Assembly: GCA_964371405.1 (NCBI GenBank)
Contig: CAYJLV010000006.1
Span: forward strand, 65,541-129,540
DNA length: 64,000 nucleotides
Reading direction: 5' to 3'
Origin: JAMHWF01 sp964371405
Lineage (GTDB): Bacteria; Pseudomonadota; Gammaproteobacteria; Burkholderiales; Burkholderiaceae_C
Position numbers and translations under genes: made by a program. Of this stretch, positions 18,909 to 27,466 are shown piece by piece (the first letter of the stretch is position 1; each line of letters starts with the position of its first letter). The notes beneath the pieces are model-generated. The model was not told the DNA's origin, did no database searches, and worked only from the letters and a program-made list of their open reading frames with translations.

Positions 18909-19880
18909 GTGGACACCCGCTGGCTCGAGGATTTCGTCAGCCTCGCCGAGACGCGCTCGTTCTCGCGCTCGGCCGTGCTGCGCCACGTCACGCAGCCGGC
19001 GTTCTCGCGCCGCATCCAGGCGCTCGAGGCCTGGGCCGGGCTCGACCTCGTCGACCGCTCGTCGTACCCGACGCGGCTGACTCCGGCCGGCGAGACCTTC
19101 CACGCGCAGGCGCTCGAGATCCTCGGCGCGGTGCAGGCCACGCGCAACCTGATGCGCAGCCACCAGGTGGCCGGCGGCGACGCGATCGACTTCGCCGTGC
19201 CGCACACGCTGGCGTTCACCTTCTTCCCGCACTGGGTCACCGATCTGCGCAAGCGCTTCGGCGCGATCAAGAGCCGGCTGACGGCGCTCAACGTGCACGA
19301 CGCCGTGATCCATTTCACCGAGGGCCACTGCGACCTGCTGATCGCCTACCACCATGCGTCGCAGCCGCTGCAGATCAACCCCGAGCGCTACGAGATGCTG
19401 AGCCTGGGCAGCGATACGCTCGCGCCGTATGCCCGGGCCGACGCGCAGGGCGGCGCGTTGCACGCCCTGCCGGCGCCGGCAGGCGAGCGCGTGCCGTTCC
19501 TCGCCTATGCGCCGGGCGCCTACCTCGGCCAGCTCGTCGCGCTGATCGTCAAGCGCGCCGAGGAGCCGCTGAACCTCGACCCGATCTACGAGACCGACAT
19601 GGCCGAGGGCCTGAAGGCGATGGCGCTCGAAGGCCATGGCCTCGCGTTCCTGCCCGGCAGCTCGGTCGCCAAGGAGGTGCGGGCGCGCCGCCTGGTGCGC
19701 GCCGCGCCGGCGGGCCGCTGCGAGCTGGCGATCGAGATCCGCATCTACCGCGAGCGGCCCGAGGTCGCGCGCCGCGTGCGCCCGGCCGCGCAGGCGCTGT
19801 GGGAGCACCTGCGCCGCGACGATGCGCCGGTCGGGGGCGCGAAGCTTGCGGCCCCGGCTCGGAGTCGAGACAAACCCTGA
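18909..19880 (+). CDS. LysR-family transcriptional regulator (HypT-like)
   Basis: A 323-residue LysR regulator with GTG start. The winged HTH is at residues 1-60 (FVSLAETRSFSRSA, ...TQPAFSRRIQALE). The effector domain has an HTLAFTFFPHW stretch and resembles the HypT/YjiE hypochlorite-responsive subgroup more than amino-acid-biosynthesis LysRs. It is encoded directly upstream of a glutamate/aspartate-type ABC importer in the same direction, and may regulate it or itself. The functional link is inferred. Confidence 0.85.
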   Translation: MDTRWLEDFVSLAETRSFSRSAVLRHVTQPAFSRRIQALEAWAGLDLVDRSSYPTRLTPAGETFHAQALEILGAVQATRNLMRSHQVAGGDAIDFAVPHTLAFTFFPHWVTDLRKRFGAIKSRLTALNVHDAVIHFTEGHCDLLIAYHHASQPLQINPERYEMLSLGSDTLAPYARADAQGGALHALPAPAGERVPFLAYAPGAYLGQLVALIVKRAEEPLNLDPIYETDMAEGLKAMALEGHGLAFLPGSSVAKEVRARRLVRAAPAGRCELAIEIRIYRERPEVARRVRPAAQALWEHLRRDDAPVGGAKLAAPARSRDKP

Positions 19881-19960
19881 GCCGGCACACGCCGATGGCC
19901 GGCGGGCGTGCCGCCTTCCTAGAATCGGTACTTCAGATCAATTCGTCAACGGAGTTCGAC

Positions 19961-20857
19961 ATGAACAAGAAGCCGATGTGGATCCTGGCCGCCGCACTGC
20001 TGACGGCGGGCTCGGTCCAGGCCCAGGACACGCTGGCCAAGGTCAAGGCCGGCGGCTCGATCACGATGGGCGTGCGCGAGTCGTCCGGCGTGCTGTCGTA
20101 CACGCTCGGCGGCAGCAAGTATGTCGGCTACCACGTCGCGATCTGCGAGGCCGCGATCGAGGACATCGAGAAGGCCATCGGTCGCAAGCTCGAGATCAAG
20201 TACCAGCCGGTGACGTCGCAGAACCGCATCCCGCTGGTGCAGAACGGCACCGTCGACCTGGAGTGCGGCTCGACGACGAACAACGCCACGCGCCAGAAGG
20301 ACGTGAGCTTCGCCAACACCACCTTCGTCGAGGAAGTGCGCATGGCCGTCAAGGCCAACTCGGGCATCGCCTCGGTGGCCGACCTCAAGGGCAAGACGGT
20401 CGCCACGACGACGGGAACGACCTCGGTGCAGACGCTGCGCAAGAACAAGCGCGCGCAAGGTCTCGACTTCAAGGAATTGTTCGGCAAGGACCACGCCGAC
20501 AGCTTCCTGCTCGTCGAGTCGGGCCGCGCCGACGCCTTCGTGATGGACGGCAGCCTGCTCGCCGGCCTGATCGCGCGTTCCAAGAACCCGGCCGACTACA
20601 AGATCGTCGGCGAGGTGCTGTCGGTCGAGCCGATCGCGATCATGGTGCGCAAGGACGATGCGGCGCTGCTCAAGAGCATCAACGGCACGATCGCGCGGCT
20701 GACGAAGTCGGGCGAGATCGGCAAGCTCTACGACAAGTGGTTCATGCAGCCGACGCCGCCGACCGGCGCGCGCGTCGGCCTGGCGATGAGCGACACGCTG
20801 AAAGACGCACTGAAGAACCCGAACAGCAACCCGATGGAAGACTACGCCGCGAAGTGA
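19961..20857 (+). CDS. gltI: Glutamate/aspartate ABC transporter substrate-binding protein (GltI-like)
   Basis: Periplasmic amino-acid-binding protein of 298 residues with a signal peptide of about 22 residues (cleavage after VQA). The SBP_bac_3 fold is evident, including LECGSTTNNATRQKDVSFA and TTTGTTSVQTLRKN, which match the dicarboxylic amino-acid binding subgroup (GltI/AatJ). It begins a five-part block with two permeases and an ATPase, in the E. coli gltIJKL order. A GGAG ribosome site lies 7 bases before the ATG. Confidence 0.9.
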   Translation: MNKKPMWILAAALLTAGSVQAQDTLAKVKAGGSITMGVRESSGVLSYTLGGSKYVGYHVAICEAAIEDIEKAIGRKLEIKYQPVTSQNRIPLVQNGTVDLECGSTTNNATRQKDVSFANTTFVEEVRMAVKANSGIASVADLKGKTVATTTGTTSVQTLRKNKRAQGLDFKELFGKDHADSFLLVESGRADAFVMDGSLLAGLIARSKNPADYKIVGEVLSVEPIAIMVRKDDAALLKSINGTIARLTKSGEIGKLYDKWFMQPTPPTGARVGLAMSDTLKDALKNPNSNPMEDYAAK

Positions 20858-20933
20858 CGCGCGTGCTCCCGACTGCCGCCGCGCCGCCTGCCGGCGCGGC
20901 GTCCCGACAACCCGAAGTGGAACGTCAGCCGCC

Positions 20934-21638
20934 ATGACCTGGGACTGGCAGGTCTTCCTGCAGGACACCGGCGCCGGCGAGACCTATCTCGACTGGATGC
21001 TCTCGGCGTGGGGCTGGACGATGTCGGTCTCGCTGCTCGCGCTGGCCGTCGCGCTCGTCGTCGGCTCGCTGATGGGCATCCTGCGCACCGTGCCGAGCCG
21101 CGCGCTCGTGTTCGTCGGCAACGCCTGGACCGAGCTGTTCCGCAACATCCCGCTGCTGGTCCAGATCTTCCTCTGGTACCACGTCATCCCGCAGATCTGG
21201 CGCCCGCTGCAGGCGGTGCCGAGTTTCGTGCTCGTCGTCGTCGCGCTGGGCTTCTTCACGTCGGCACGCATTTCCGAGCAGGTCAAGGCCGGCATCCAGA
21301 GCCTGCCGCGCGGCCAGCGTCATGCCGGCCTCGCGATGGGCCTGACGCTGCCGCAGACCTACCGCTACGTGCTGCTGCCGATGGCGTTTCGCATCGTCAT
21401 CCCGCCGCTGACCAGCGAGTCGATGAACATCGTCAAGAACTCGTCGGTCGCGTTCGCCGTCAGCATCGCCGAGCTGACGATGTTCGCGATGCAGGCGCAG
21501 GAGGAAACCTCGCGCGGCGTCGAGGTCTACCTCGCCGTGACGGCACTGTATTTCGTCTCGGCCTTCGCGATCAACCGCGCGATGCTGTTCGTCGAGTCGC
21601 GCGTGCAGGTGCCGGGGATGATCGGAGTCGCGAAGTGA
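20934..21638 (+). CDS. gltJ: Glutamate/aspartate ABC transporter permease (GltJ-like)
   Basis: A 234-residue HisM-type permease with about five membrane spans. The N-terminal segment up to WGWTMSVSLLALAVALVVG and the FRNIPLLVQIFLWYHVIP motif match GltJ. The EAA-type loop that contacts the ATPase is in QSLPRGQRHAGLAMGLTL. It ends in GTGA, where the stop overlaps the start of the second permease, so translation of the two is coupled. Confidence 0.91.
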   Translation: MTWDWQVFLQDTGAGETYLDWMLSAWGWTMSVSLLALAVALVVGSLMGILRTVPSRALVFVGNAWTELFRNIPLLVQIFLWYHVIPQIWRPLQAVPSFVLVVVALGFFTSARISEQVKAGIQSLPRGQRHAGLAMGLTLPQTYRYVLLPMAFRIVIPPLTSESMNIVKNSSVAFAVSIAELTMFAMQAQEETSRGVEVYLAVTALYFVSAFAINRAMLFVESRVQVPGMIGVAK

Positions 21639-22303
21639 GCGCGCTCGACTTCTCGTTCCTGAACTGGGGCGTGATCTCGGGCTTCGTGCTCAAGGGCTTC
21701 GCGTTCTCGGTGCAGCTCACGCTGATCGCGATGCTGGGCGGCATCGCGCTGGGCACGGTGCTCGCGCTGATGCGCCTGTCGGGCAAGCCGTTCCTCGTCT
21801 GGCCGGCGGCGTTCTACGTCAACACGCTGCGCTCGATCCCGCTGGTGATGGTGATCCTGTGGTTCTTCCTGCTGATCCCGCTGCTGATCGGCCGGCCGAT
21901 GGGCGCCGAGTTGTCGGCCATCGTCACCTTCACCATTTTCGAGGCGGCCTACTACTCCGAGATCATGCGCGCGGGCATCCAGTCGGTGCCGCGCGGCCAG
22001 GTGCACGCCGGCTACGCCGTCGGCATGACCTATGGCCAGACGATGCAGCTCATCGTGCTGCCGCAGGCGTTCCGCAACATGCTGCCGGTGCTGCTGACGC
22101 AGACGATCATCCTGTTCCAGGACACATCGCTCGTCTATGCGATCGGCGCCTACGACCTGTTGAAGGGCTTCGAGGTCGCCGGCAAGAACTTCAACCGGCC
22201 GGTCGAGACCTACCTCGTCGCGGCCGTCGTCTACTTCGCGGTCTGCTTCAGCCTGTCAATGCTGGTGCGTCGGCTGCAGCAAAGAATCGCGATCCTCAGA
22301 TGA
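21635..22303 (+). CDS. gltK: Glutamate/aspartate ABC transporter permease (GltK-like)
   Basis: A 222-residue second permease of the heterodimeric channel, starting with GTG inside the stop region of the first permease gene. The LRSIPLVMVILWFFLLIP motif, the QSVPRGQVHAGYAVGM coupling loop and VYAIGAYDLLKG near the C-terminus are typical of GltK. The ATPase gene follows after 7 bases. Confidence 0.91.
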   Translation: MSALDFSFLNWGVISGFVLKGFAFSVQLTLIAMLGGIALGTVLALMRLSGKPFLVWPAAFYVNTLRSIPLVMVILWFFLLIPLLIGRPMGAELSAIVTFTIFEAAYYSEIMRAGIQSVPRGQVHAGYAVGMTYGQTMQLIVLPQAFRNMLPVLLTQTIILFQDTSLVYAIGAYDLLKGFEVAGKNFNRPVETYLVAAVVYFAVCFSLSMLVRRLQQRIAILR

Positions 22304-22310
22304 GGCCGTC

Positions 22311-23045
22311 ATGATCGACATCAAGAACGTCAGCAAGTGGTACGGCAGCTTCCAGGTGCTGACCGACTGCACCACGTCGATCCGCAAGGGCGAGGTCGTC
22401 GTCGTCTGTGGGCCGTCGGGCTCGGGCAAGTCGACGCTGATCAAGACCGTCAACGCCCTCGAGCCGTTCCAGCAGGGCGATGTCGTCGTCGACGGCGTCT
22501 CGATCGCCGACCCGAAGACCAATCTGCCGAAGCTGCGCGCGCGCGTCGGCATGGTGTTCCAGCACTTCGAGCTGTTCCCGCACCTCTCCGTCACCGAGAA
22601 CCTGACGCTGGCGCAGGTCAAGGTGCTCGACCGCGGCAAGGACGAGGCCTTGAAGCGCGGCCTCAAGATGCTCGACCGCGTCGGCCTCATGGCGCACAAG
22701 GACAAGTTCCCCGGCCAGCTCTCGGGCGGCCAGCAGCAGCGCGTCGCGATCGCGCGCGCGCTGTCGATGGACCCGATCGTGATGCTGTTCGACGAGCCGA
22801 CCTCGGCGCTCGACCCCGAGATGGTCGGCGAAGTGCTCGACGTGATGGTCAAGCTCGCGCACGAAGGCATGACGATGATGGTCGTCACGCACGAGATGGG
22901 TTTTGCGAAGAAGGTCAGCCACCGCGTCATCTTCATGGACGCCGGGCGCATCGTCGAGGACTGTGCGCGCGACGAGTTCTTCGGCAACCCGGACGCGCGC
23001 TCGCCGCGCGCGAAGGACTTCCTGTCGAAGATCCTGCAGCACTGA
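22311..23045 (+). CDS. gltL: Amino-acid ABC transporter ATP-binding protein (GltL-like)
   Basis: A 244-residue ATPase energising the polar amino-acid importer. Walker A GPSGSGKST near residue 34-42, the Q-loop in MVFQHFELFPHLS, signature LSGGQQQRVAIARAL, Walker B VMLFDEPTSALD and H-loop VVTHEMGFA are all intact. The terminal TGA overlaps the ATG of the following FecCD-type permease gene by one base (TGATG), an unusual coupling of two unrelated importers. Confidence 0.93.
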   Translation: MIDIKNVSKWYGSFQVLTDCTTSIRKGEVVVVCGPSGSGKSTLIKTVNALEPFQQGDVVVDGVSIADPKTNLPKLRARVGMVFQHFELFPHLSVTENLTLAQVKVLDRGKDEALKRGLKMLDRVGLMAHKDKFPGQLSGGQQQRVAIARALSMDPIVMLFDEPTSALDPEMVGEVLDVMVKLAHEGMTMMVVTHEMGFAKKVSHRVIFMDAGRIVEDCARDEFFGNPDARSPRAKDFLSKILQH

Positions 23046-24079
23046 TGCCGATCCGCAGCGCGGCGCCGCCGGGCGCTCGACGCGCGCTCGTCGTGTGGGC
23101 CGCGCTGGCCCTGCTCGCGCTCGCCGCGCTGGCCACGGCCGCCGCCTGCGGCACGCGCGGCTGCGATTGGCGCCAGCCGCTCGATGCGCTCACCGGCGGC
23201 GGCGATGCGCTGCTGCGCGAGATCGTGCTGCGGCTGCGCCTGCCGCGTGCGCTGACGGGTTTTGCCGTCGGCGGGCTGCTGGCGCTGGCCGGCGCGCTGA
23301 TGCAGGTGCTGCTGCGCAACCCGCTCGCCGACCCCTACGTGCTCGGCGTCTCGGGCGGCGCGTCGCTCGCCGCGCTGCTCGCGCTCTCGGCCGGTGCGGG
23401 CGGCGTCGCGCTGCTCGGAGCGTCGTGGGCCGGCGCCGTGCTGGCGATCGTGCTGCTGTTCGCGCTCGGCGCACGCAGCGAGCGCGCGCCCGGCCTGCAG
23501 GGTGCGAGCGAGGCGCCGACGCGACTGCTGCTCACCGGCGTGATACTGGCTTCGGGCTGGGGCGCGCTGATCACGCTGGTGCTCGCGCTGGCGCCTGACG
23601 CGCAGTTGCGCAGCATGCTGTTCTGGCTGATCGGCGAACTCTCGGGCGCCACGCCGTGGGGCGCGCCGCTGGCGGCGCTGGCCGTCGCTCTGGCGATCGG
23701 CGTCGCGCTGGCGCGACCGCTCAACGTGCTGCTTCAGGGCGATGCGCGCGCCTTCTCGCTCGGCGTCGACGTGCGGCGGCTGCGCGCCGGCGTGTGCCTC
23801 GTCGCGGCCGCGGCGACGGCGTTCGCCGTCACGGCGGCCGGCAGCATCGGCTTCGTCGGCCTGCTGGTGCCGCACGCCGTGCGTCGCGTCACCGGCAACG
23901 ACCAGCGCGTGCTGCTGCCGGCCTGCGCGCTGGCCGGCGGCGCGCTCGTCGTCGCCGCCGACACGCTGGCACGCACCGTGATCGCGCCGCAGCAGCTGCC
24001 CGTCGGCGCGATCATGGCGCTGGTCGGCGCGCCGGCCTTCCTGTGGCTGCTGCTGCGCGGCAGCCGGGTGCCGCGATGA
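23045..24079 (+). CDS. FecCD-family ABC permease (BtuC-like)
   Basis: A 344-residue permease with about ten membrane spans, of the type that moves vitamin B12, haem or ferric siderophore complexes. Family hallmarks are RLPRALTGFAVGGLLALAG, NPLADPYVLGVSGGAS and the C-terminal GFVGLLVPHAVRR plus ELPVG-like QQLPVGAIMALVGAPAF. It is followed by its ATPase gene (ATGA overlap) and a BtuF-like binding protein gene. I see no cobalamin riboswitch upstream; the gene has no leader because it overlaps the preceding gene. BtuC is the best guess because of the BtuF-like partner. Confidence 0.88.
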   Translation: MPIRSAAPPGARRALVVWAALALLALAALATAAACGTRGCDWRQPLDALTGGGDALLREIVLRLRLPRALTGFAVGGLLALAGALMQVLLRNPLADPYVLGVSGGASLAALLALSAGAGGVALLGASWAGAVLAIVLLFALGARSERAPGLQGASEAPTRLLLTGVILASGWGALITLVLALAPDAQLRSMLFWLIGELSGATPWGAPLAALAVALAIGVALARPLNVLLQGDARAFSLGVDVRRLRAGVCLVAAAATAFAVTAAGSIGFVGLLVPHAVRRVTGNDQRVLLPACALAGGALVVAADTLARTVIAPQQLPVGAIMALVGAPAFLWLLLRGSRVPR

Positions 24080-24879
24080 GCGCCCGCGGCGCGGTGAACG
24101 AAGCATTGCTGCGCACGCATGCGCTGGCGCTGCGTGCCGGCCCGCGCGAACTCGTGCGCGGGCTCGATCTGCGCGTCGATCGAGGGCAGTTCTGGGCCGT
24201 GATCGGGCCCAACGGCGCGGGCAAGACGACGCTGCTGGCCACGCTGGCCGGCCTCGCGAAGCCGACCGGCGGGCGCGTCGAACTGCTCGGCCGCGAGCTC
24301 GATCGCTGGAAGCCGCTCGAAGCGGCGCGCCGTCGCGGCTTCCTGCCGCAGCATGTCGAGCCGCTGTTCGGCGTGTCCGTGCTGCAGGCCGTGCTGCTCG
24401 GGCGGCACCCGCACTCCGGCCGAAACGGCTGGGCGCTGTGGGAGAACGCCGACGACATGGCGCTGGCGCGCGCCGCGATCGAGCGCATGGGGCTCGCGGC
24501 GCTCGCCGCGCGCGAGGTGGCGAGCCTCTCGGGCGGCGAGCGCCAGCGCGTCGCGATCGCCAGCCTGCTGGCGCAGGACCCCGAACTCGCGCTGCTCGAC
24601 GAGCCGCTGACGCACCTCGACCTGCACCACCAGCAGGCCGTGATGCGGTTGCTGCGCGAGCGCGCGCTCGAAGGCGGCGGCGCCGTCGTCGCCAGCGTGC
24701 ACGACCTGTCGCTTGCCGCGCGCTATGCGACGCACGCCCTCGTCTTCGCCGGCGGCGGCCATTGCGTCGGCGGCAACGCGGCCGACGTGCTCGACGAGGC
24801 CATACTGTCGGCGGCGTTCGCGCATCGCGTGCGGCGGCTCGCCGACGGCGACCTGGTGGCGTGGGTCGCCGGGGAATGA
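24076..24879 (+). CDS. BtuD/FecE-like ABC ATP-binding protein
   Basis: A 267-residue ATPase of the cobalamin/iron-complex importer type. Walker A GPNGAGKTT (about 41-49), signature LSGGERQRVAIASLLAQ, Walker B LALLDEPLTHLDLHHQ and the H-loop SVHDLSLAARY match BtuD/FecE/HmuV. The start overlaps the permease stop by four bases. Its own stop overlaps a possible ATG (24876) that would read through the intergenic repeat into the binding-protein gene. Confidence 0.9.
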   Translation: MSARGAVNEALLRTHALALRAGPRELVRGLDLRVDRGQFWAVIGPNGAGKTTLLATLAGLAKPTGGRVELLGRELDRWKPLEAARRRGFLPQHVEPLFGVSVLQAVLLGRHPHSGRNGWALWENADDMALARAAIERMGLAALAAREVASLSGGERQRVAIASLLAQDPELALLDEPLTHLDLHHQQAVMRLLRERALEGGGAVVASVHDLSLAARYATHALVFAGGGHCVGGNAADVLDEAILSAAFAHRVRRLADGDLVAWVAGE

Positions 24880-24880
24880 C

Positions 24881-24966
24881 CCACCCCCGGAGCGCCTTCG
24901 GCGCCCCTCCTCGAGGGGGCGCTGCCAGCGGCCCGGTAAAGCCGGATCCGCGGCAGCCGCTGGATC
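24881..24966 (+). repeat. Intergenic hairpin repeat, copy 2
   Basis: Gapless counterpart of the element at 12656-12741, again starting immediately after a stop codon and again pointing the same way relative to transcription. The central 16 bases AAAGCCGGATCCGCGG are identical in both copies. It lies between the BtuD-like ATPase and BtuF-like binding protein genes, within a frame that remains open through it. Confidence 0.7.
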
Positions 24967-24986
24967 GCGTCGGCGCAGCGCATCAT

Positions 24987-25865
24987 GTGGGACGTGTCCT
25001 CGCTACGGTGGCACTGGTGATATTCACGCTGCCAGCGCATTCGTTGCAGTTCGTCGACGACACCGGCGCGACGCTCATGCTGGCGCGGCCCGCCGAGCGC
25101 ATCGTGAGCCTGGCGCCGCACGTCACCGAGCTGCTCTACGCGGCCGGCGCGGGCGCGCGCGTCGTCGGCGTCGTCGCCTACAGCGACCACCCGCCCGAGG
25201 CGCGGCGCCTGCCGCGCGTCGGCGACACGCATGCGCTCGACCTGGAGCGCATCGTCGCGCTGCGCCCCGACCTCGTCATCGCGTGGCGCTCGGGCAGCCC
25301 GGCGCCGCAGCTCGACGTGCTGCGCGCGCTCGGGGTGCCGGTCTACTGGAGCGAGCCACGCACGCTCGACGCGATCGGCGACGCGATCGAGCGCTTCGGC
25401 GCGCTCGCCGGAACCGAGGCAGCTGCGCGGCCGGCGGCGCGCGCCTGGCGAGCGCGTCTCGCCGCGCTGCGTGCGCGCCATCGCGACCGGCCGCCGGTCG
25501 ACGTGTTCCACCAGATCTGGGAGCAGCCGCTGATGACGGTCAACGGCCGGCATCTGATCAGCGAAGTGCTGCAGCTGTGCGGCGGGCGCAACGTGTTCGC
25601 GGCGATGACGGCGCTCGCGCCGCAGGTCGCCGCCGAAGCCGTGCTCGAAGCCGACCCCGAGGTGATCGGCACGGCCGGCAGCGGCCCACCGCGCGACGCC
25701 GGCCTCGGCCCCTGGCTCGCCTGGCCGCGACTGCGCGCCGTCGCGCTCGGCAACCTCTATGTCGTCGACCACGATCTGATCAGCCGCCACGGCCCGCGCA
25801 TCCTCGACGGCACCGAGCGCATCTGCGACGCGATCGAGGCGGCGCGCGGGCGGCGCCCGCGCTGA
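24987..25865 (+). CDS. BtuF-like cobalamin/metal-complex ABC substrate-binding protein
   Basis: A helical-backbone periplasmic binding protein, 292 residues from GTG 24987. Hallmarks: RIVSLAPHVTELLYAAGAG, GVVAYSDHPPEA, DLVIAWRSGSP and VYWSEPRTLDAIGDAIERFG, all close to BtuF. The GTG start gives a plausible signal peptide (VLATVALVIFTLPAHS); the frame is also open from ATG 24876, but that extension is encoded by the repeat element and is proline/glycine-rich, so I prefer the downstream start. It supplies the periplasmic part of the importer encoded by the two preceding genes. Confidence 0.86.
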   Translation: MGRVLATVALVIFTLPAHSLQFVDDTGATLMLARPAERIVSLAPHVTELLYAAGAGARVVGVVAYSDHPPEARRLPRVGDTHALDLERIVALRPDLVIAWRSGSPAPQLDVLRALGVPVYWSEPRTLDAIGDAIERFGALAGTEAAARPAARAWRARLAALRARHRDRPPVDVFHQIWEQPLMTVNGRHLISEVLQLCGGRNVFAAMTALAPQVAAEAVLEADPEVIGTAGSGPPRDAGLGPWLAWPRLRAVALGNLYVVDHDLISRHGPRILDGTERICDAIEAARGRRPR

Positions 25866-25871
25866 GCGCCG

Positions 25872-26363
25872 TCACTTCGCCTCGATCAGCCTCGCCCCGA
25901 GATGCCGCGCCAGCCCTTCGGCGCCGGCGCGCATCACGCCGTTGTGGTTCCAGCGGAACATCGGTGCGGCCAGCGGGGCGATGGCGCGCATCCACGGGCG
26001 CTGCACGTCGACGCGCCACAGGTAGCGCACGCGTGTCGTCGCTCCCTCGGGCTGCAGCTCCCACAGGCCCTCGCCGTCGAGCTCGCCGCGCGCGCGCCCG
26101 CGCAGGCGGTGCGGGCGCGCGACCTCCGTCGTCTGCACCTCGAAGCCGAGGCCGTAGCCGAGCAGGCTGCCCCATTCGAAGCGCTTCACCGAGCCGAGGC
26201 CGTCGGCTTCGCCGTCGACGAGCGGCGTCACCCTGCGCACATAGGGCCACCATTGCGGCCACTGCTCGGGATGTGTCAGTGCGCTCCACACGCTGTCGAT
26301 CGGCGCGTCGACGTGCCAATGCGACAGCAGCTCGAAGGCGGCGCGGGGCGGCGGCTCATTCAT
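25872..26363 (-). CDS. SRPBCC (START/Bet v1-like) family protein
   Basis: A 163-residue single-domain protein of the polyketide-cyclase/SRPBCC type. Seen are the N-terminal strand LLSHWHVDAPIDSVWSALTHPEQWPQWWP and the terminal helix containing MRAGAEGLARHLGARL. Such proteins bind hydrophobic ligands; no function can be assigned. ATG 26363 is chosen because the residues encoded further upstream are low-complexity arginine-rich. It is convergent with the BtuF-like gene (6 bases apart) and divergent from pyrC. Confidence 0.8.
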   Translation of the reverse strand: MNEPPPRAAFELLSHWHVDAPIDSVWSALTHPEQWPQWWPYVRRVTPLVDGEADGLGSVKRFEWGSLLGYGLGFEVQTTEVARPHRLRGRARGELDGEGLWELQPEGATTRVRYLWRVDVQRPWMRAIAPLAAPMFRWNHNGVMRAGAEGLARHLGARLIEAK

Positions 26364-26425
26364 CGTGCCGCGGTTGTAGTGCAGCGGCGGCCGTCGTGCA
26401 ATCGATGCGGTGGGACAATCGCCGC

Positions 26426-27466
26426 ATGACCGAACCGACGACGGCGCTGACGCTCGCTCGCCCCGACGACTGGCACCTGCACCTGCGCGACGGCGACGCG
26501 CTCGGCGCCGTGCTGCCGCACAGCGCACGCCAGTTCGCGCGCGCGCTGGTGATGCCGAACCTGCGACCGCCCGTCACGACGACGGCGCAGGCGCTCGCCT
26601 ACCGCGAGCGCATCGTCGCCGCGCTGCCGCCCGGCGCCGACTTCGAGCCGCTGATGTCGCTGTACCTCACCGACCTGACTCCGCCCGACGAGATCGCGCG
26701 CGCCCGCGAGGCCGGAGTCGTCGCCGTCAAGCTCTACCCGGCCGGCGCGACGACGAACAGCGACGCCGGCGTGACGGATCTGCGGCGCACGAACAAGACG
26801 CTCGAGGCGATGCAGCGCCACGGCGTGCTGCTGCTGGTGCACGGCGAGGTGACCGACCCGGGCGTCGACGTGTTCGACCGCGAGCGCGTCTTCATCGATC
26901 GCACGCTGGCGCCGCTGCACCGCGACTTCCCCGGGCTGAAGATCGTGATGGAGCACATCACGACGCGCGACGCCGCGCAGTTCGTGCGCGACGCCGGGCC
27001 GACGCTCGCCGCGACGATCACGGCGCACCACCTGCTCTACAACCGCAACGCCATCTTCCAGGGCGGCCTGCGCCCGCACTGGTACTGCCTGCCGGTGTTG
27101 AAGCGCGAGGAGCACCGCCTCGCGCTGGTCGAGGCGGCGACGTCGGGCGACCCGAAGTTCTTCCTCGGCACCGACAGCGCGCCGCACGCCGCGCACCTGA
27201 AGGAACACGCCTGCGGCTGCGCCGGCTGCTACACGGCACTGTCTGCGCTGGAGCTGTATGCCGAGGCGTTCGACGCCGCCGGCGCGCTCGACAAGCTCGA
27301 AGGCTTCGCGTGCTGGCACGGCGCCGACTTCTACGGCCTGCCACGCAACACCGGCCGCGTGACGCTGCGCCGCGAAGCCTGGACGCTGCCCGAGAGCGTG
27401 CCGTTCGGCGCGGCTCGGCTCAAGCCGCTGTGCGGCGGTGAAACGCTGAACTGGAGACTCGCATGA
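26426..27466 (+). CDS. pyrC: Dihydroorotase PyrC
   Basis: A 346-residue class II dihydroorotase that interconverts carbamoyl aspartate and dihydroorotate in pyrimidine synthesis. The metal-binding DDWHLHLRDG (His17, His19) is followed by VVAVKLYPAGATTNS with the carbamylated lysine, MEHITT and GTDSAPHA with further ligands. Length matches E. coli-type PyrC. ATG 26426 fits the family N-terminus; an ATG at 26405 is also in frame. The stop overlaps the NYN gene start (ATGA). Confidence 0.95.
   Translation: MTEPTTALTLARPDDWHLHLRDGDALGAVLPHSARQFARALVMPNLRPPVTTTAQALAYRERIVAALPPGADFEPLMSLYLTDLTPPDEIARAREAGVVAVKLYPAGATTNSDAGVTDLRRTNKTLEAMQRHGVLLLVHGEVTDPGVDVFDRERVFIDRTLAPLHRDFPGLKIVMEHITTRDAAQFVRDAGPTLAATITAHHLLYNRNAIFQGGLRPHWYCLPVLKREEHRLALVEAATSGDPKFFLGTDSAPHAAHLKEHACGCAGCYTALSALELYAEAFDAAGALDKLEGFACWHGADFYGLPRNTGRVTLRREAWTLPESVPFGAARLKPLCGGETLNWRLA

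Noticed and set aside
22304..23045. Cobalamin riboswitch upstream of the BtuC-like gene
   Set aside because: The gene overlaps gltL by one base, so there is no leader; no B12-box-like sequence was seen.
24876..24986. ATG 24876 as the real BtuF-like start
   Set aside because: The extra residues are encoded by the repeat element and would bury the signal peptide; GTG 24987 gives a proper secretion signal.
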